A DNA stretch of 36,646 bases from JBBSDV01 sp038240335 (GCA_038240335.1 JBBSDV010000006.1:1-36646), one strand, 5' to 3'; shown: positions 22,969-31,982, counted from the stretch's first letter. The notes: a model not told the origin generated them from the sequence alone. Numbers and translations are program-made.

Positions 22969-25695
22969 ATGCCTGACCTGATCGACGCCGCGCTCGACCG
23001 CGAGCTGCAGGGCCGAAACGAATGCTCGCGAATCGCGGCGGCGGCCGGAATGATGGCATCGTCGCGGCCGTTCCCGCTGACGGGCGACACGGCGCACTAC
23101 GCCCCGGATCTTGTCGTCGATGTGCGCCACATCAAGCTCGAGATTCGCATCGACCCGAAGGCGCGGCACATCACCGGCGTCGCCACACACACGGTGCAGG
23201 CGATCAATAACGGCGTCCGGCACATCGACTTCGACGCGGCGGAGATGACAATCACGGCCGTCAGCGTCGCCGCCAAGGCCGTGCGCTTCGAGTACAGCGA
23301 CCCCGTGCTGCGCGTCGATCTCGGGCGCGGCACTAAGGCCGGCACGGAGTTCGAGATCGCGATCGAGTATTCGGCATATCCGCGCCGCGGTCTCTATTTC
23401 GTCGTGCCGGACAAGGACTACCCGAACAAGCCGCTGCAGGCGTGGTCGCAGGGACAGGACGAAGATTCGCGGCACTGGTACCCGTGCATCGACTTCCCGA
23501 ATCACCAGCAAACCAGCGAGGTGATCGTCACGGTGCCGGCCTCGATGATCAGCATCGGCAACGGCGAGCTGAAGAGCGTCGTCGAGAATAAGCGGCAGAA
23601 CACGAAGACGTATCACTGGTACCAGGCCGTCCCGCACGTCACCTACCTGCTCAGCCAGGTCGTCGGCGATTTCGCGGAGATCGTCCATCACTGGCAGGGC
23701 GTGCCGGCGCAGTACTACGGACCGCGCGGACGCGAGTCGGATCTGCAGCTGACGCTCGATCGGACGCCGGCGATGCTGCAGTTCTTTAGCGACGCGACCG
23801 GCGTCAAGTATCCGTACGCCCGGTACGCGCAGAGCTTCGTCGCCGACTTCATCTTCGGCGGCATGGAGAACATCAGCGCGACGACGCTGACCGACACGTC
23901 GCTGCTCGACAAGCGCGCATCGCTCGATGTCGATTCCGACGGTCTGCTCGCACACGAGCTCGCGCACCAGTGGTTCGGCGATCTGCTGACGTGCCGGGAC
24001 TGGTCGCACGGCTGGCTCAACGAGGGTTTCGCGACGTACTTCGAGGCGCTGTTTACCGAGCACAACAAGGGCATCGATGAGCTGCGCTACGAGCTGTATC
24101 AGAACGCGCAGATCTACATGGGCGAGGACGCGGGCCGCTATCGTCGGGCGATCGTGAGCAACGTCTACCACGAGCCGATCGATCTGTTCGACCGGCACCT
24201 CTACGAAAAGGGGTCGCTCGTCCTTCACATGATCCGCACCGTGCTCGGCGACGAGCTGTGGTCGAAGGCGATCCGTCACTACGTGCAGAAGCACCAGAGC
24301 ACCAACGTCACGACGCCGGACTTGCAGCGCGCCATCGAGTCGGCGACGGGCCGCAACATCGACTGGCTGTTCGACGAGTACGTGTACAAGGGCGGCCATC
24401 CCGCGTTCAAGCTGGCGTTCGAGTGGGATGAGGATGCGCGGCAGGCGAAGCTCAACGTCACGCAAACGCAGGACGAGAAGGACTCCTCGGTGTTCCGGCT
24501 GCCGGTCGATGTCGACTTCACGGTCGATGGCAAGCGGCAGAGCTTCCGCGTGCAGGTCGACGAGATGGTGCATAATTTTTTCTTTTCACTGCCGGGAAAG
24601 CCGCAGATGGTGCGCTTCGATCCGGGTCACAACTTCCTCAAGTCGGTCGAGTTCAAGCGCGGCAAGGACATGCTCGTCTACCAGCTGCAGAACGACGAAG
24701 ACGTCGTCGGCCGCATCGATGCCGCGAAGGAGCTGTCGAAGCTGGCCACCATGGAGGCCGTCGCCGCGCTCAAGACCGCGGTGCTCAACGACGCCTTCTG
24801 GGGCGTGCAGGCGGAGTCGGCGCGCGCGCTCGGCCTCATGCGCAGCGAGATGGCGCGTGATGCCCTGCTCGCATGCCTCAAGGTGAAGCACCCGAAGGCG
24901 CGCCGCGGCGTCGTCCAGGCGCTCGGCCAGTTCCGGCACGACGAGATTGTCGCCGATGCGCTCGAGGCGATCGTGCGCAAAGGCGACGCGAGCTACTACG
25001 TCGAGGCGGCGGCGTCGAACGCGCTCGGCCAGACGCGGACGGCGCGCGCTTTCGACGTGCTGGCGAAGGTCGCGATGACGAAGGAGTCGCTGAATGACGT
25101 GATCCGCGCATCGGCGCTCGCCGGTATGACGGAACTGAAGGACGAACGCGCGCTGCCGATCGCGATCGAGTGGACGCGCCGTGGCAAGTCGAACCCGATC
25201 CGCGGGGCGGCGACGTCGGCGCTCGGCAAGCTCGGGCAGATCAGCGATCGCGCGAAGGAGCAGGCGTACGATCGGCTTGTCGAGCTGCTGCCGGACGAGT
25301 GGCTCCGCGTGCGGCTGAACGCAATCGCCGGACTCGCCGATATCAAGGATCCGAAGGCGGTCGCGGAGCTCGAGCGGACGCGCGCCCGCGATCTCGACGG
25401 CCGCGTCATCCGCTCGGCGCGCGAGGCGATGACACGGCTGCGCGAGGGCGCCGACAAGGGCGAGGAGGTGCGCAAGCTGCGCGACGACCTCGACAAACTG
25501 CTCGAGGAAAACGCAAAGCTCAAGGACCGCCTCGACAAGATCGAGGCCGCGAGCGGGAACCGCGCCGCCCGCGCGAAGGTGGCGACGAAGACCGTCGCCC
25601 GTTCGACGTCACCGGCGAGAGCGGCATCGCGGAACGGCGCGAAGCCGGCGGCGCCGCGGCGCACGGCTACCGCGGCGAGACGCCCGCGGCGGTAA
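22969..25695 (+). CDS. M1-family metalloaminopeptidase with HEAT-like repeats and basic tail
   Basis: A 908-residue zinc aminopeptidase. The N-terminal beta domain is followed by GGMEN at 297-301 (substrate amino-group binding) and HELAH at 329-333 with the distal Glu352 (NEGF), giving the HEXXH-X18-E zinc site. After the catalytic region, about 560-800 contains helical HEAT-like repeats (VQAESARALGLM, RRGVVQALGQF and similar). Then a coiled coil (VRKLRDDLDKLLEENAKL, about 830-855) and a 45-residue Ala/Arg/Lys/Pro tail like that of histone H1. CGGAGGA at 22955-22961 fixes the ATG at 22969. No signal peptide, so cytosolic. HEAT repeats in this family resemble the TAF2-like architecture. Confidence 0.93.
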   Translation: MPDLIDAALDRELQGRNECSRIAAAAGMMASSRPFPLTGDTAHYAPDLVVDVRHIKLEIRIDPKARHITGVATHTVQAINNGVRHIDFDAAEMTITAVSVAAKAVRFEYSDPVLRVDLGRGTKAGTEFEIAIEYSAYPRRGLYFVVPDKDYPNKPLQAWSQGQDEDSRHWYPCIDFPNHQQTSEVIVTVPASMISIGNGELKSVVENKRQNTKTYHWYQAVPHVTYLLSQVVGDFAEIVHHWQGVPAQYYGPRGRESDLQLTLDRTPAMLQFFSDATGVKYPYARYAQSFVADFIFGGMENISATTLTDTSLLDKRASLDVDSDGLLAHELAHQWFGDLLTCRDWSHGWLNEGFATYFEALFTEHNKGIDELRYELYQNAQIYMGEDAGRYRRAIVSNVYHEPIDLFDRHLYEKGSLVLHMIRTVLGDELWSKAIRHYVQKHQSTNVTTPDLQRAIESATGRNIDWLFDEYVYKGGHPAFKLAFEWDEDARQAKLNVTQTQDEKDSSVFRLPVDVDFTVDGKRQSFRVQVDEMVHNFFFSLPGKPQMVRFDPGHNFLKSVEFKRGKDMLVYQLQNDEDVVGRIDAAKELSKLATMEAVAALKTAVLNDAFWGVQAESARALGLMRSEMARDALLACLKVKHPKARRGVVQALGQFRHDEIVADALEAIVRKGDASYYVEAAASNALGQTRTARAFDVLAKVAMTKESLNDVIRASALAGMTELKDERALPIAIEWTRRGKSNPIRGAATSALGKLGQISDRAKEQAYDRLVELLPDEWLRVRLNAIAGLADIKDPKAVAELERTRARDLDGRVIRSAREAMTRLREGADKGEEVRKLRDDLDKLLEENAKLKDRLDKIEAASGNRAARAKVATKTVARSTSPARAASRNGAKPAAPRRTATAARRPRR

Positions 25696-25754
25696 CCGCG
25701 CGTTGCGCCCAAGTCCTCGCCGCGAGACAGGCGACGTTGCCGTAGGACGAAAGT

Positions 25755-25780
25755 CTTTGGACGCTTCGGCTCGTCCGAGG
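25755..25780. terminator. Possible hairpin between convergent genes
   Basis: CTTTGGACG can pair with CGTCCGAGG (9 bp with G-U pairs) around an 8-nt loop containing TTCG. It lies between the convergent peptidase and cofE genes. No T-tract. Confidence 0.3.
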
Positions 25781-25975
25781 CGACGATTCATGCGGTCGAC
25801 GCGACGTCGTGAAGTTTCAGCGGGCGCCATTGGCGCATCCGCGATGCCTCGCAACGCTCGCAGGGGGTAAGAACGGACAGGTTTTGAGATTGATCCAACT
25901 AAGCGAGCGACGGTATCTCGACGGGCGAATGCCCACTCCCCGACCAGCGACACCGCACTAGCGACCAGTCGACCA

Positions 25976-26731
25976 TCACCGAAACATATCCTTCTCGGCG
26001 GCGCAGATCAGCGTGCTCGATGATGCGTCTTCGGACGCGGTATATTCGGCGCCGCGGATGATCGCGACGGGGACGCGGGCGAGCTTCCCGTGGACGAGCT
26101 CCGCCGCAGCCGCGAGCTCGTCCACGACCGCCATCTGCGTGACGCGCAGTTCGTAGCCCGCGGGGTCGTATTGGCCGGCGTAGTCGATCACCGGGGAAAT
26201 TCCGGCGATGCCGATCGAGAAGTTGACATGACCCTCGCGCCATGGCCGGCCGAACGTGTCGGAGATGACGACGGCGACGTCAGCGCCGAGCCCAGCGCGC
26301 ACGGCGTCGCGGATTCGGCGAGCCGATGCATCGGGATCGACCGGCAGGAGGCAGAGCGTACCGGTCTTCTCGACGTTCGACGCGTCGACGCCTGCGTTGG
26401 CGCAGACGAAGCCGTGATGTGTCTCGCAGATCATCACGCCATGCTCCATCCGCACGATGCGCTTCGTCTCCGCGAACACCACTTCGATCTGCCGCGCGTC
26501 TTTCTCGTACGCGGCGGCGTACTGCGTCGCGAACGGCGACGGCGTTACGTCGGCAAGGTCGACGATGCGGCCTTCCGCCTTCGACACGACTTTCTGCGTC
26601 ACCACCAGCACGTCGCGATCCTCGATCGTCGCACCGCTCCCGCGCGCCGCCGCGACGATCATCGCCGGCAGGTCGTCGCCGGGGTGGACCTCCGGGATCC
26701 CCGCAAGGCCGATGATGCGCACCTCGCTCAC
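25976..26731 (-). CDS. cofE: Coenzyme F420-0:L-glutamate ligase
   Basis: A 251-residue enzyme adding gamma-linked glutamates to F420-0 with GTP, the last steps in making the deazaflavin coenzyme. The family blocks VLVVTQKVVSKAEGR (about 41-55), HGFVCANAGVDASN (about 105-118) and VVISDTFGRPWREG (about 153-166) are all present. The usual C-terminal FMN-type domain of actinobacterial FbiB is absent, so this is the short CofE form. It starts at GTG 26731 and overlaps npdG by 4 nt. Confidence 0.95.
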   Translation of the reverse strand: MSEVRIIGLAGIPEVHPGDDLPAMIVAAARGSGATIEDRDVLVVTQKVVSKAEGRIVDLADVTPSPFATQYAAAYEKDARQIEVVFAETKRIVRMEHGVMICETHHGFVCANAGVDASNVEKTGTLCLLPVDPDASARRIRDAVRAGLGADVAVVISDTFGRPWREGHVNFSIGIAGISPVIDYAGQYDPAGYELRVTQMAVVDELAAAAELVHGKLARVPVAIIRGAEYTASEDASSSTLICAAEKDMFR

Positions 26732-27393
26732 GACGCGCCTTCGATCTTGATACCGGCAATGCGGATGCCGGCCTGCGTCTTGTAGTTGCGATTGATGCTG
26801 ACGAGCAGCACCGTGATCCCCTCGACCATCTGGGCGTTTGCGAGCGCGCCGCCATCGACGCCGCGCACGCCCTCAATCTCGCCTGCCAGCTGCATCACCT
26901 GCTGCTTCGCGGCGGCATCGTCCGAACAGACGACGACGTCGGCCTCAATCGGCGTGCCGCGGAGCAGCTTCTTCGCACTGAGATTCTGGAATGCGGCGAC
27001 AACCGTCGAGGCGGCGAGCAGCGCCTGCTGCTGCTGCGCCGCAGAACCCTCCGGCACCGCGAGCAGCGATGCGCGGCCCGCCTCGAACGCCATCGGCACG
27101 ACGGTGCTGATGACGATCTTGCCGGCGAGCGTCTCAGCCACCGGCGGCAGCGTCAACGCCTGGGCCGCGTACGGCGTGGTCACGACGACGATGTCGCACG
27201 CGGCCGCGGCATCGTTGGTCGCGGCGGTGAGCGGCAACGACGCCTCCTTCTCGTGTAGCTCCGCGACGGCGGCCTCCGCCTTCTCGACCGCGCGAGAGCC
27301 GATGACGCAGGGATGTCCCGCCTTCGCGAAGCGGAAGGCCAGCCCCATCCCCTCCTCGCCGGTGCCGCCGATGAAGCCAATGCTGGTGGTCAT
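26728..27393 (-). CDS. npdG: NADPH-dependent F420 reductase
   Basis: A 221-residue oxidoreductase exchanging hydride between NADP and coenzyme F420. The dinucleotide motif GFIGGTGEEGMG at about 6-17 is diagnostic, GSRAVEKAE after the second strand holds the residues that read the NADP phosphate, and VVVTTPYAAQ follows. The ATG at 27391-27393 is preferred over the longer opening because the motif begins at once; no clear Shine-Dalgarno precedes it. It is translated ahead of cofE with a GTGA overlap, so coenzyme synthesis and its reduction are coupled. The F420 genes cofC, cofD, cofG/H are not in this window. Confidence 0.93.
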   Translation of the reverse strand: MTTSIGFIGGTGEEGMGLAFRFAKAGHPCVIGSRAVEKAEAAVAELHEKEASLPLTAATNDAAAACDIVVVTTPYAAQALTLPPVAETLAGKIVISTVVPMAFEAGRASLLAVPEGSAAQQQQALLAASTVVAAFQNLSAKKLLRGTPIEADVVVCSDDAAAKQQVMQLAGEIEGVRGVDGGALANAQMVEGITVLLVSINRNYKTQAGIRIAGIKIEGAS

Positions 27394-27465
27394 GGTGTTC
27401 GTGGTCCGATCACTGCGTGGTTTAAGCGGGTGAAATTCAGTACTGACCGAGGGCCGTGAAGCGAC

Positions 27466-27486
27466 GTAGTTCACAGTTCAGAGTTT
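27466..27486. repeat. Short heptamer array upstream of npdG
   Basis: GTAGTTC, ACAGTTC and AGAGTTT in exact register. Confidence 0.7.
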
Positions 27487-27543
27487 GCGCGGCGCGCGGT
27501 TGACTTGCAGTCGGTTCCGGCAAGAAGATCAGCACTCAGACCC

Positions 27544-27578
27544 AGCTTCCAACATCCAGCTTCCAACATCTAACGCCC
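27544..27578. repeat. Heptamer array directly after SDR stop
   Basis: AGCTTCC and AACATCC alternate for about five units. The array starts three bases past the SDR stop codon (27582-27584 on the minus strand). Confidence 0.85.
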
Positions 27579-27581
27579 AGA

Positions 27582-28364
27582 TCACCCCATCTCCGTACCG
27601 CCGCTGATGTTGATCGATTCGCCGGTGATGTTGTCGGCGCGGCAGAGGAAGACGACAGCCTGCCCCATATCCGCCGCGGTCTGCGGCCGGCCGAGCGGCA
27701 CGTCCTTCTCCGATACCTCCGCCCATGCCTCTTCCTTCGAGATGCCGCGTCCCGCCGCGACCGCCGGCACGAGCACTTCGCGCCACATGTGCGTGTCGAC
27801 TTCGCCGGGGCAGATCGCGTTCACCGTCACGTTGAACGGCGCCATCTCGTGCGCGAGCGATTGGGTAAAGCCGATGACCGCCCACTTGGACGCGCAATAG
27901 TGCGATACGGCGGCCTTGCCCGACTTTCCGGCTTGCGACGAGAGATTGATGATGCGGCCGCTCTTGCGCTGCATCATGTGCGCGGCGACCGCCTTCGAGC
28001 AGAGGAATGTCCCCTTCACGTTGACATCGAACACGAGATCCCACTGCTCCTCCGTCAGCCCGACGACGAAGCCGACGGAGATAACGCCGGCGTTGTTCAC
28101 GAGCACGTCGACCTGCCCGAATCGATCGATCGCCGCCTGCACCATGGCCTGGCACTGCGCGTGATCACGCACGTCGAGATCGACGCCGATCGCTTCGCTG
28201 CCGAGCTTGCCGATCTGGGCGATCGTCTCGTCTCGATCAGCAGCCGTCGCGGGCAGATCGGCGACGACGATGCGTGCACCCTCCTTCGCCAGCTCGTAGG
28301 CGATGCCGCGGCCGATGCCGCGGGCCCCGCCCGTCACAATCGCCACCGCGCCTCGTAGTTCCAT
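27582..28364 (-). CDS. Short-chain dehydrogenase/reductase (SDR), FabG-like
   Basis: A 260-residue classical SDR: cofactor loop TGGARGIG at 11-18, Asp36 after the second strand (VADL) that favours NAD, NNAG at 90-93, and Tyr156-X3-Lys160 (YCASK). ISGGTEMG closes the protein as in many sugar-alcohol or hydroxy-acid dehydrogenases. GGAGC lies before the ATG. It is upstream of npdG on the same strand but separated by almost 190 bp with two repeat arrays. The substrate is unknown. Confidence 0.92.
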   Translation of the reverse strand: MELRGAVAIVTGGARGIGRGIAYELAKEGARIVVADLPATAADRDETIAQIGKLGSEAIGVDLDVRDHAQCQAMVQAAIDRFGQVDVLVNNAGVISVGFVVGLTEEQWDLVFDVNVKGTFLCSKAVAAHMMQRKSGRIINLSSQAGKSGKAAVSHYCASKWAVIGFTQSLAHEMAPFNVTVNAICPGEVDTHMWREVLVPAVAAGRGISKEEAWAEVSEKDVPLGRPQTAADMGQAVVFLCRADNITGESINISGGTEMG

Positions 28365-28546
28365 GATCTGCTCCGTTCATTCGCGTCTCCGGAATTGTGC
28401 GCCGCTGATGCCCGCTGAGGCAATCGAATATTGTGGGCGAGACTCGTCTTGCTCGTCGCCTTCTGTCGGGACCCCGGCGCCCCCAAACCGGCGCAGCTTG
28501 CGGTGCGCGCTGAACTCTCGCGCCTCGGCGAAGCTCGCGCCTTACC

Positions 28547-28577
28547 TCCCACCTCTCATCTCGCACGCCTCACCAAG
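28547..28577. repeat. Degenerate heptamer tract, CCTCCCA type
   Basis: About four C/T-rich units (CCTCCCA, CCTCTCA) between the SDR and the glycosyltransferase gene. Confidence 0.5.
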
Positions 28578-28647
28578 TATCATGCCCTCGTCCCTTGTGC
28601 TTCGCTGGAGAAGCTTCGCGACGCCGATCGGCAAGTAGAACGAGAGA

Positions 28648-30084
28648 ATGTCACCAACCAACACGGCGAGTTCCAACTTCGAACGCCCAGCTTCCAACAT
28701 CCAATCAGCCGCGTGGCTCCGAACGCCGAACGCACGCTGGCTGATCGCCGTCTTTGCGCTCGCGTTCGTCGTGCGACTGCTCGCTGTTGCCTATGTGCAT
28801 CCTGATCCGACCGATGGGCGGTTCGATGACAGTGTTTGGTACAACACGTCGGCGCGGCACCTCGTCGCGGGCGACGGCTACGTCTTCGATCCGACAGTAT
28901 GGAAGGCCGCCGACGGCTCGCGCATCTACCCGAACGAGAACACGACCTCCGCCACGGCGCTCTGGCCGCCCGGATACCCCGTCACGCTCGCGGTGATCTA
29001 CAAGCTCACGGGGAACTCGCTGAACGCCGGCCGTTTCGCGAACATCGTGTTCGGGGCGCTCACGGTCGCGCTCGTCTTTCTCATCGCGCTGCGACTGTTC
29101 GATCGGACGACCGCAGTCTTCGCCGGCTCCGTGATGGCGGTGCTGCCGAGCCACGTCCTCTTCACCACGGTGCTGTTGTCGGAGACCTACTTCGGTTTTC
29201 TTCTCGCCTCGGTGCTCGCGCTATTCGTGTACTTCGTGTTCGATCGCGAGCGGCCGAACCTGGTGCTGATGGTCGGGCTCGGCGCGCTGACCGTCTTTGC
29301 GGGCTACGTGCGCGGCGAGTTTCTCACGTACAGCGGCGTTCTAGTGCTGCTGATGATCCTTCGCCTGCGCTCGCGCGCCGCCAAGCCGGTGCTGGCGTTC
29401 GCGATCGGCGGCGCGCTCATCGTGACGCCGTGGGTCGCGCGGAACGAGATCCAGCTCGGCCAGGCGATTGCCGGCACGACCGGCGCCGGCCGCGTCACCT
29501 ACCAGGGTCACAATCCAGACACCGATGGCGGGCCAAGCCTCAGTGCGGCGACCGAGCTCGAGGCGTTGTTCGCCGGCGAGAGCCGCCAGAACATCGAGCT
29601 CGACTCCAACAAGGAGGGCTCGCGGCTCTCGCGCGAGTGGGCGCGAACTCACAAGCTCGAGGAATTGAAGCTAATTCCCCAGCGGCTGTATCGACTCTTC
29701 CGCAGCGACGAGGCGGGCGTCACCTGGGTGCAGAGCAACAAGCCGTGGTTCGGGCCCGAGGGCGCGGACAAGCTGATCCGGCTCTCGACGCTGACCTTCT
29801 TCGGACTGATCGCGATCGCACTTGCATCGGCGCCGCGCTGGTGGCGACCGCGCGATGCGCGGTTCTGGGCGGTGTTCGGCATCGTGCCGTTCTACATGAT
29901 CATGTTCGGCGTGCTCTTCATCGGCGACCCACGCTACCACTACGCGCTGTACGCGCCGATCTCGATCTTCGCGTCGGTCGGGCTCGCCACCCTGTGGCGC
30001 ATAACGGCGGCCCAGTGGCATGAGGTCTTCGGCGATCGCTCGGTCGGATCGCTGCTGCGCACGTTCGGCACGCCGGCGCGATGA
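28648..30084 (+). CDS. GT39/ArnT-like membrane glycosyltransferase
   Basis: A 478-residue polytopic membrane protein with about ten hydrophobic helices starting near residue 30. It fits the GT-C group that uses polyprenyl-phosphate sugars: an acidic pair in the first outer loop (GRFDDSVWYNTSARHLVAGDGY, about 57-78) and TALWPPGYPV near 105. The start at 28648 has GAGAGA upstream and no later start is in frame before the first helix. Its first 20-odd residues (SSNFERPASNIQS) are encoded by heptamer repeats and are probably without function. It leads a four-gene overlapping chain for cell-surface sugar work. The acceptor is unknown. Confidence 0.82.
   Translation: MSPTNTASSNFERPASNIQSAAWLRTPNARWLIAVFALAFVVRLLAVAYVHPDPTDGRFDDSVWYNTSARHLVAGDGYVFDPTVWKAADGSRIYPNENTTSATALWPPGYPVTLAVIYKLTGNSLNAGRFANIVFGALTVALVFLIALRLFDRTTAVFAGSVMAVLPSHVLFTTVLLSETYFGFLLASVLALFVYFVFDRERPNLVLMVGLGALTVFAGYVRGEFLTYSGVLVLLMILRLRSRAAKPVLAFAIGGALIVTPWVARNEIQLGQAIAGTTGAGRVTYQGHNPDTDGGPSLSAATELEALFAGESRQNIELDSNKEGSRLSREWARTHKLEELKLIPQRLYRLFRSDEAGVTWVQSNKPWFGPEGADKLIRLSTLTFFGLIAIALASAPRWWRPRDARFWAVFGIVPFYMIMFGVLFIGDPRYHYALYAPISIFASVGLATLWRITAAQWHEVFGDRSVGSLLRTFGTPAR
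28668..28711. repeat. Heptamer array inside the glycosyltransferase 5' coding end
   Basis: AGTTCCA, ACTTCGA, ACGCCCA, GCTTCCA and ACATCCA in exact register, closely matching the array at 27544-27578, lie within the reading frame. Confidence 0.85.
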
Positions 30085-30305
30085 ACCCGTTCGCCAGTCA
30101 TTGGCTGCGGCTCGCGGTGTGGCTCTTTCTCGCCTCGCCGATCGTCGCGCTGCTTGTGTTCCTGACGGCCGACGTGCCGTTCATGTTCGCGCTGATCATC
30201 ACGCTGTATATGTGGGCGCTGGTTTGCGTCATACTGGCGCTGATCGCGACCGTGGGTCTTGTCGCGCGGCTGCTGGGTTGGGGGATGCGTGCGCTTCGAA
30301 GGTAA
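30081..30305 (+). CDS. Small two-helix membrane protein, unknown
   Basis: A 74-residue protein with two hydrophobic helices (about 9-29 and 34-64) and a basic C-terminal end. It overlaps the glycosyltransferase by 4 nt (ATGA) and the next gene by 17 nt, which strongly suggests a coupled role, for example as a helper of the membrane glycosyltransferase. I do not recognise the family. Confidence 0.65.
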   Translation: MNPFASHWLRLAVWLFLASPIVALLVFLTADVPFMFALIITLYMWALVCVILALIATVGLVARLLGWGMRALRR

Positions 30306-31281
30306 GACCGTCGTCGTCACCGGCGCGGGCGGCTTCATCGGCAGCCACCTTGTCGAGCGCCTCGTCGCCGACGGGGCGCAGGTGCGAGCGATGCTCCGAT
30401 ACACCTCGCGCGGGCAGCGCGGCAGCCTCGACATGCTGCCGGCCGAGACGCTCGCGAGCGTGCGCATCACGATGGGCGATGTCGGTGACTTCGACGCTGT
30501 GCGCGAGGTGCTGCGCGGCGCCGACGCCGTGTTTCACCTCGCCGCTCTGATCGGCATCCCGTACTCCTACGAACACCCGCAGGAAGTGATCACCACCAAC
30601 ATCCTGGGCACCTCGAACGTACTCGTCGCCGCCAAGGAGCTCGGCACGCTCGAGCGCGTCGTCCTCACATCGACGAGCGAGGTGTACGGCTCGGCGCTGC
30701 GCGTGCCGATGGACGAAGAGCACCCGTTGCAGGCGCAATCGCCCTATTCCGCGACGAAGATCGCCGGCGATGCGCTCGGCCTCAGCTTCTACCGCTCGTT
30801 CGGTCTGCCGGTAGCGATCGTGCGGCCGTTCAACGCCTACGGGCCGCGGCAGTCCGCGCGCGCCGTGATCCCGACGATCATCGCGCAGGCCGTCTCGGAG
30901 CAGCCGCTCCGTCTCGGAGCGCTCGACACGAAGCGCGACTTCACCTTCGTCGGCGATACGGCACAGGGCTTTCTCATGGTCGGCCGCAACGACGGCGCAC
31001 TTGGCGAGGTCGTGAATCTGGGCTCGGGGCGTGAGGTGAGCATTCGGCAGGTCGTCGAGGCCGTCGGGGCAATCGTCGGGCGCGAGTTGATCGCGGAGAG
31101 CGACGAACAGCGCATGCGGCCCGAGAAGAGCGAAGTGTCGCGGCTCCTCTCCGATAGCTCGAAGGCCTACCGCATCGCCGGCTGGCGCGCGTCGACGACG
31201 CTGGAGGACGGGCTGCGGCAGACTGTCGACTGGATCCGCGCGCACATCGACCTCTACCGACCGCAAGAGTACGCCGTATGA
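30289..31281 (+). CDS. NAD-dependent nucleotide-sugar dehydratase/epimerase, LegB-like
   Basis: A 330-residue extended SDR starting at GTG 30289. Cofactor motif GAGGFIGSH at 12-20, Thr-Ser near 128-130 and catalytic Tyr153-X3-Lys157 (YSATK). The blocks AALIGIPYSYEHP and RPFNAYGPRQSARAVIPTII match LegB, the GDP-GlcNAc 4,6-dehydratase of the legionaminic-acid route, better than GalE. It overlaps the small membrane gene by 17 nt and the nucleotidyltransferase by 4 nt. The legionaminate genes downstream of this step are not present, so the end product is open. Confidence 0.88.
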   Translation: MRFEGKTVVVTGAGGFIGSHLVERLVADGAQVRAMLRYTSRGQRGSLDMLPAETLASVRITMGDVGDFDAVREVLRGADAVFHLAALIGIPYSYEHPQEVITTNILGTSNVLVAAKELGTLERVVLTSTSEVYGSALRVPMDEEHPLQAQSPYSATKIAGDALGLSFYRSFGLPVAIVRPFNAYGPRQSARAVIPTIIAQAVSEQPLRLGALDTKRDFTFVGDTAQGFLMVGRNDGALGEVVNLGSGREVSIRQVVEAVGAIVGRELIAESDEQRMRPEKSEVSRLLSDSSKAYRIAGWRASTTLEDGLRQTVDWIRAHIDLYRPQEYAV

Positions 31282-31982
31282 AGACGGTGATCCTCGCGGG
31301 GGGCAAGGGCGTCCGGCTGCGGCCGCTCACCTACACGATCCCGAAACCGCTGCTGCCTGTCGGCGAGAAGCCCATCCTCGAGGAGATGATCGAGTGGCTG
31401 AAGCGCTATGGACTGACCGATCTGATCATCGCCGTCGGCTACCGCGCGGAGCTGATCGAGACGTACTTTCGCGACGGGGCGCACCTCGGCGTCCACGTCG
31501 AGTACGTGCGTGAGGCGCATCCGCTCGGCACCGCCGGGCCGCTTGCGCTGGTGCGGCGATCATTCGACCTGCCGCCCGACGAACCGCTACTCGCGATGAA
31601 CGGCGACTTCCTCACCGACCTCGATATGCGCGCGTTCATCGAGGCCCACCAGCGCGGGCGCTACGACGTGACGGTCGCGACCCGCGAGTTCCAGATGCAG
31701 CATCCGTACGGCGTGATCCAGGTCGACGGCGACCGCGTCACCGGCATCGACGAGAAGCCGGTCGGCAAAGACATCGTCAGCGCCGGCATCTACGCGCTCC
31801 GGCCTTCCGCGCTCAACCTCATCCCGAACGACCGCTTCTTCGATATACCCGATCTCGTCAACGCGCTGCTCGCGCAGAATCGGCCCGTGGGGGCGTACCA
31901 GTTCGCCGGTCAGTGGATCGCGATCGACCGCATCGAAGAGCTCGAAGATGCGGCGCGACTCATGCGCGAGCGGCACGAGTGA
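31278..31982 (+). CDS. Sugar-1-phosphate nucleotidyltransferase
   Basis: A 234-residue NTP-transferase that would make an NDP-sugar for the preceding dehydratase. The signature LAGGKGVRLRPLT is at 6-18, Lys23 in PKPLLPV binds the phosphate, and MNGDFLTDLD (about 105-114) holds the metal-binding Asp. It lacks the C-terminal hexapeptide acetyltransferase domain of GlmU. The short form resembles mannose-1-phosphate guanylyltransferases and PtmE-like enzymes; base and sugar are not certain. It overlaps the dehydratase by 4 nt (ATGA) and ends in a heptamer array. Confidence 0.9.
   Translation: MKTVILAGGKGVRLRPLTYTIPKPLLPVGEKPILEEMIEWLKRYGLTDLIIAVGYRAELIETYFRDGAHLGVHVEYVREAHPLGTAGPLALVRRSFDLPPDEPLLAMNGDFLTDLDMRAFIEAHQRGRYDVTVATREFQMQHPYGVIQVDGDRVTGIDEKPVGKDIVSAGIYALRPSALNLIPNDRFFDIPDLVNALLAQNRPVGAYQFAGQWIAIDRIEELEDAARLMRERHE

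Noticed and set aside
22969..25695. Mec-type JAMM protease completing the CysO cycle
   Set aside because: The neighbour is an M1 aminopeptidase with HEXXH; it has no JAMM motif (HS/THP..D) and no evident link to CysO.
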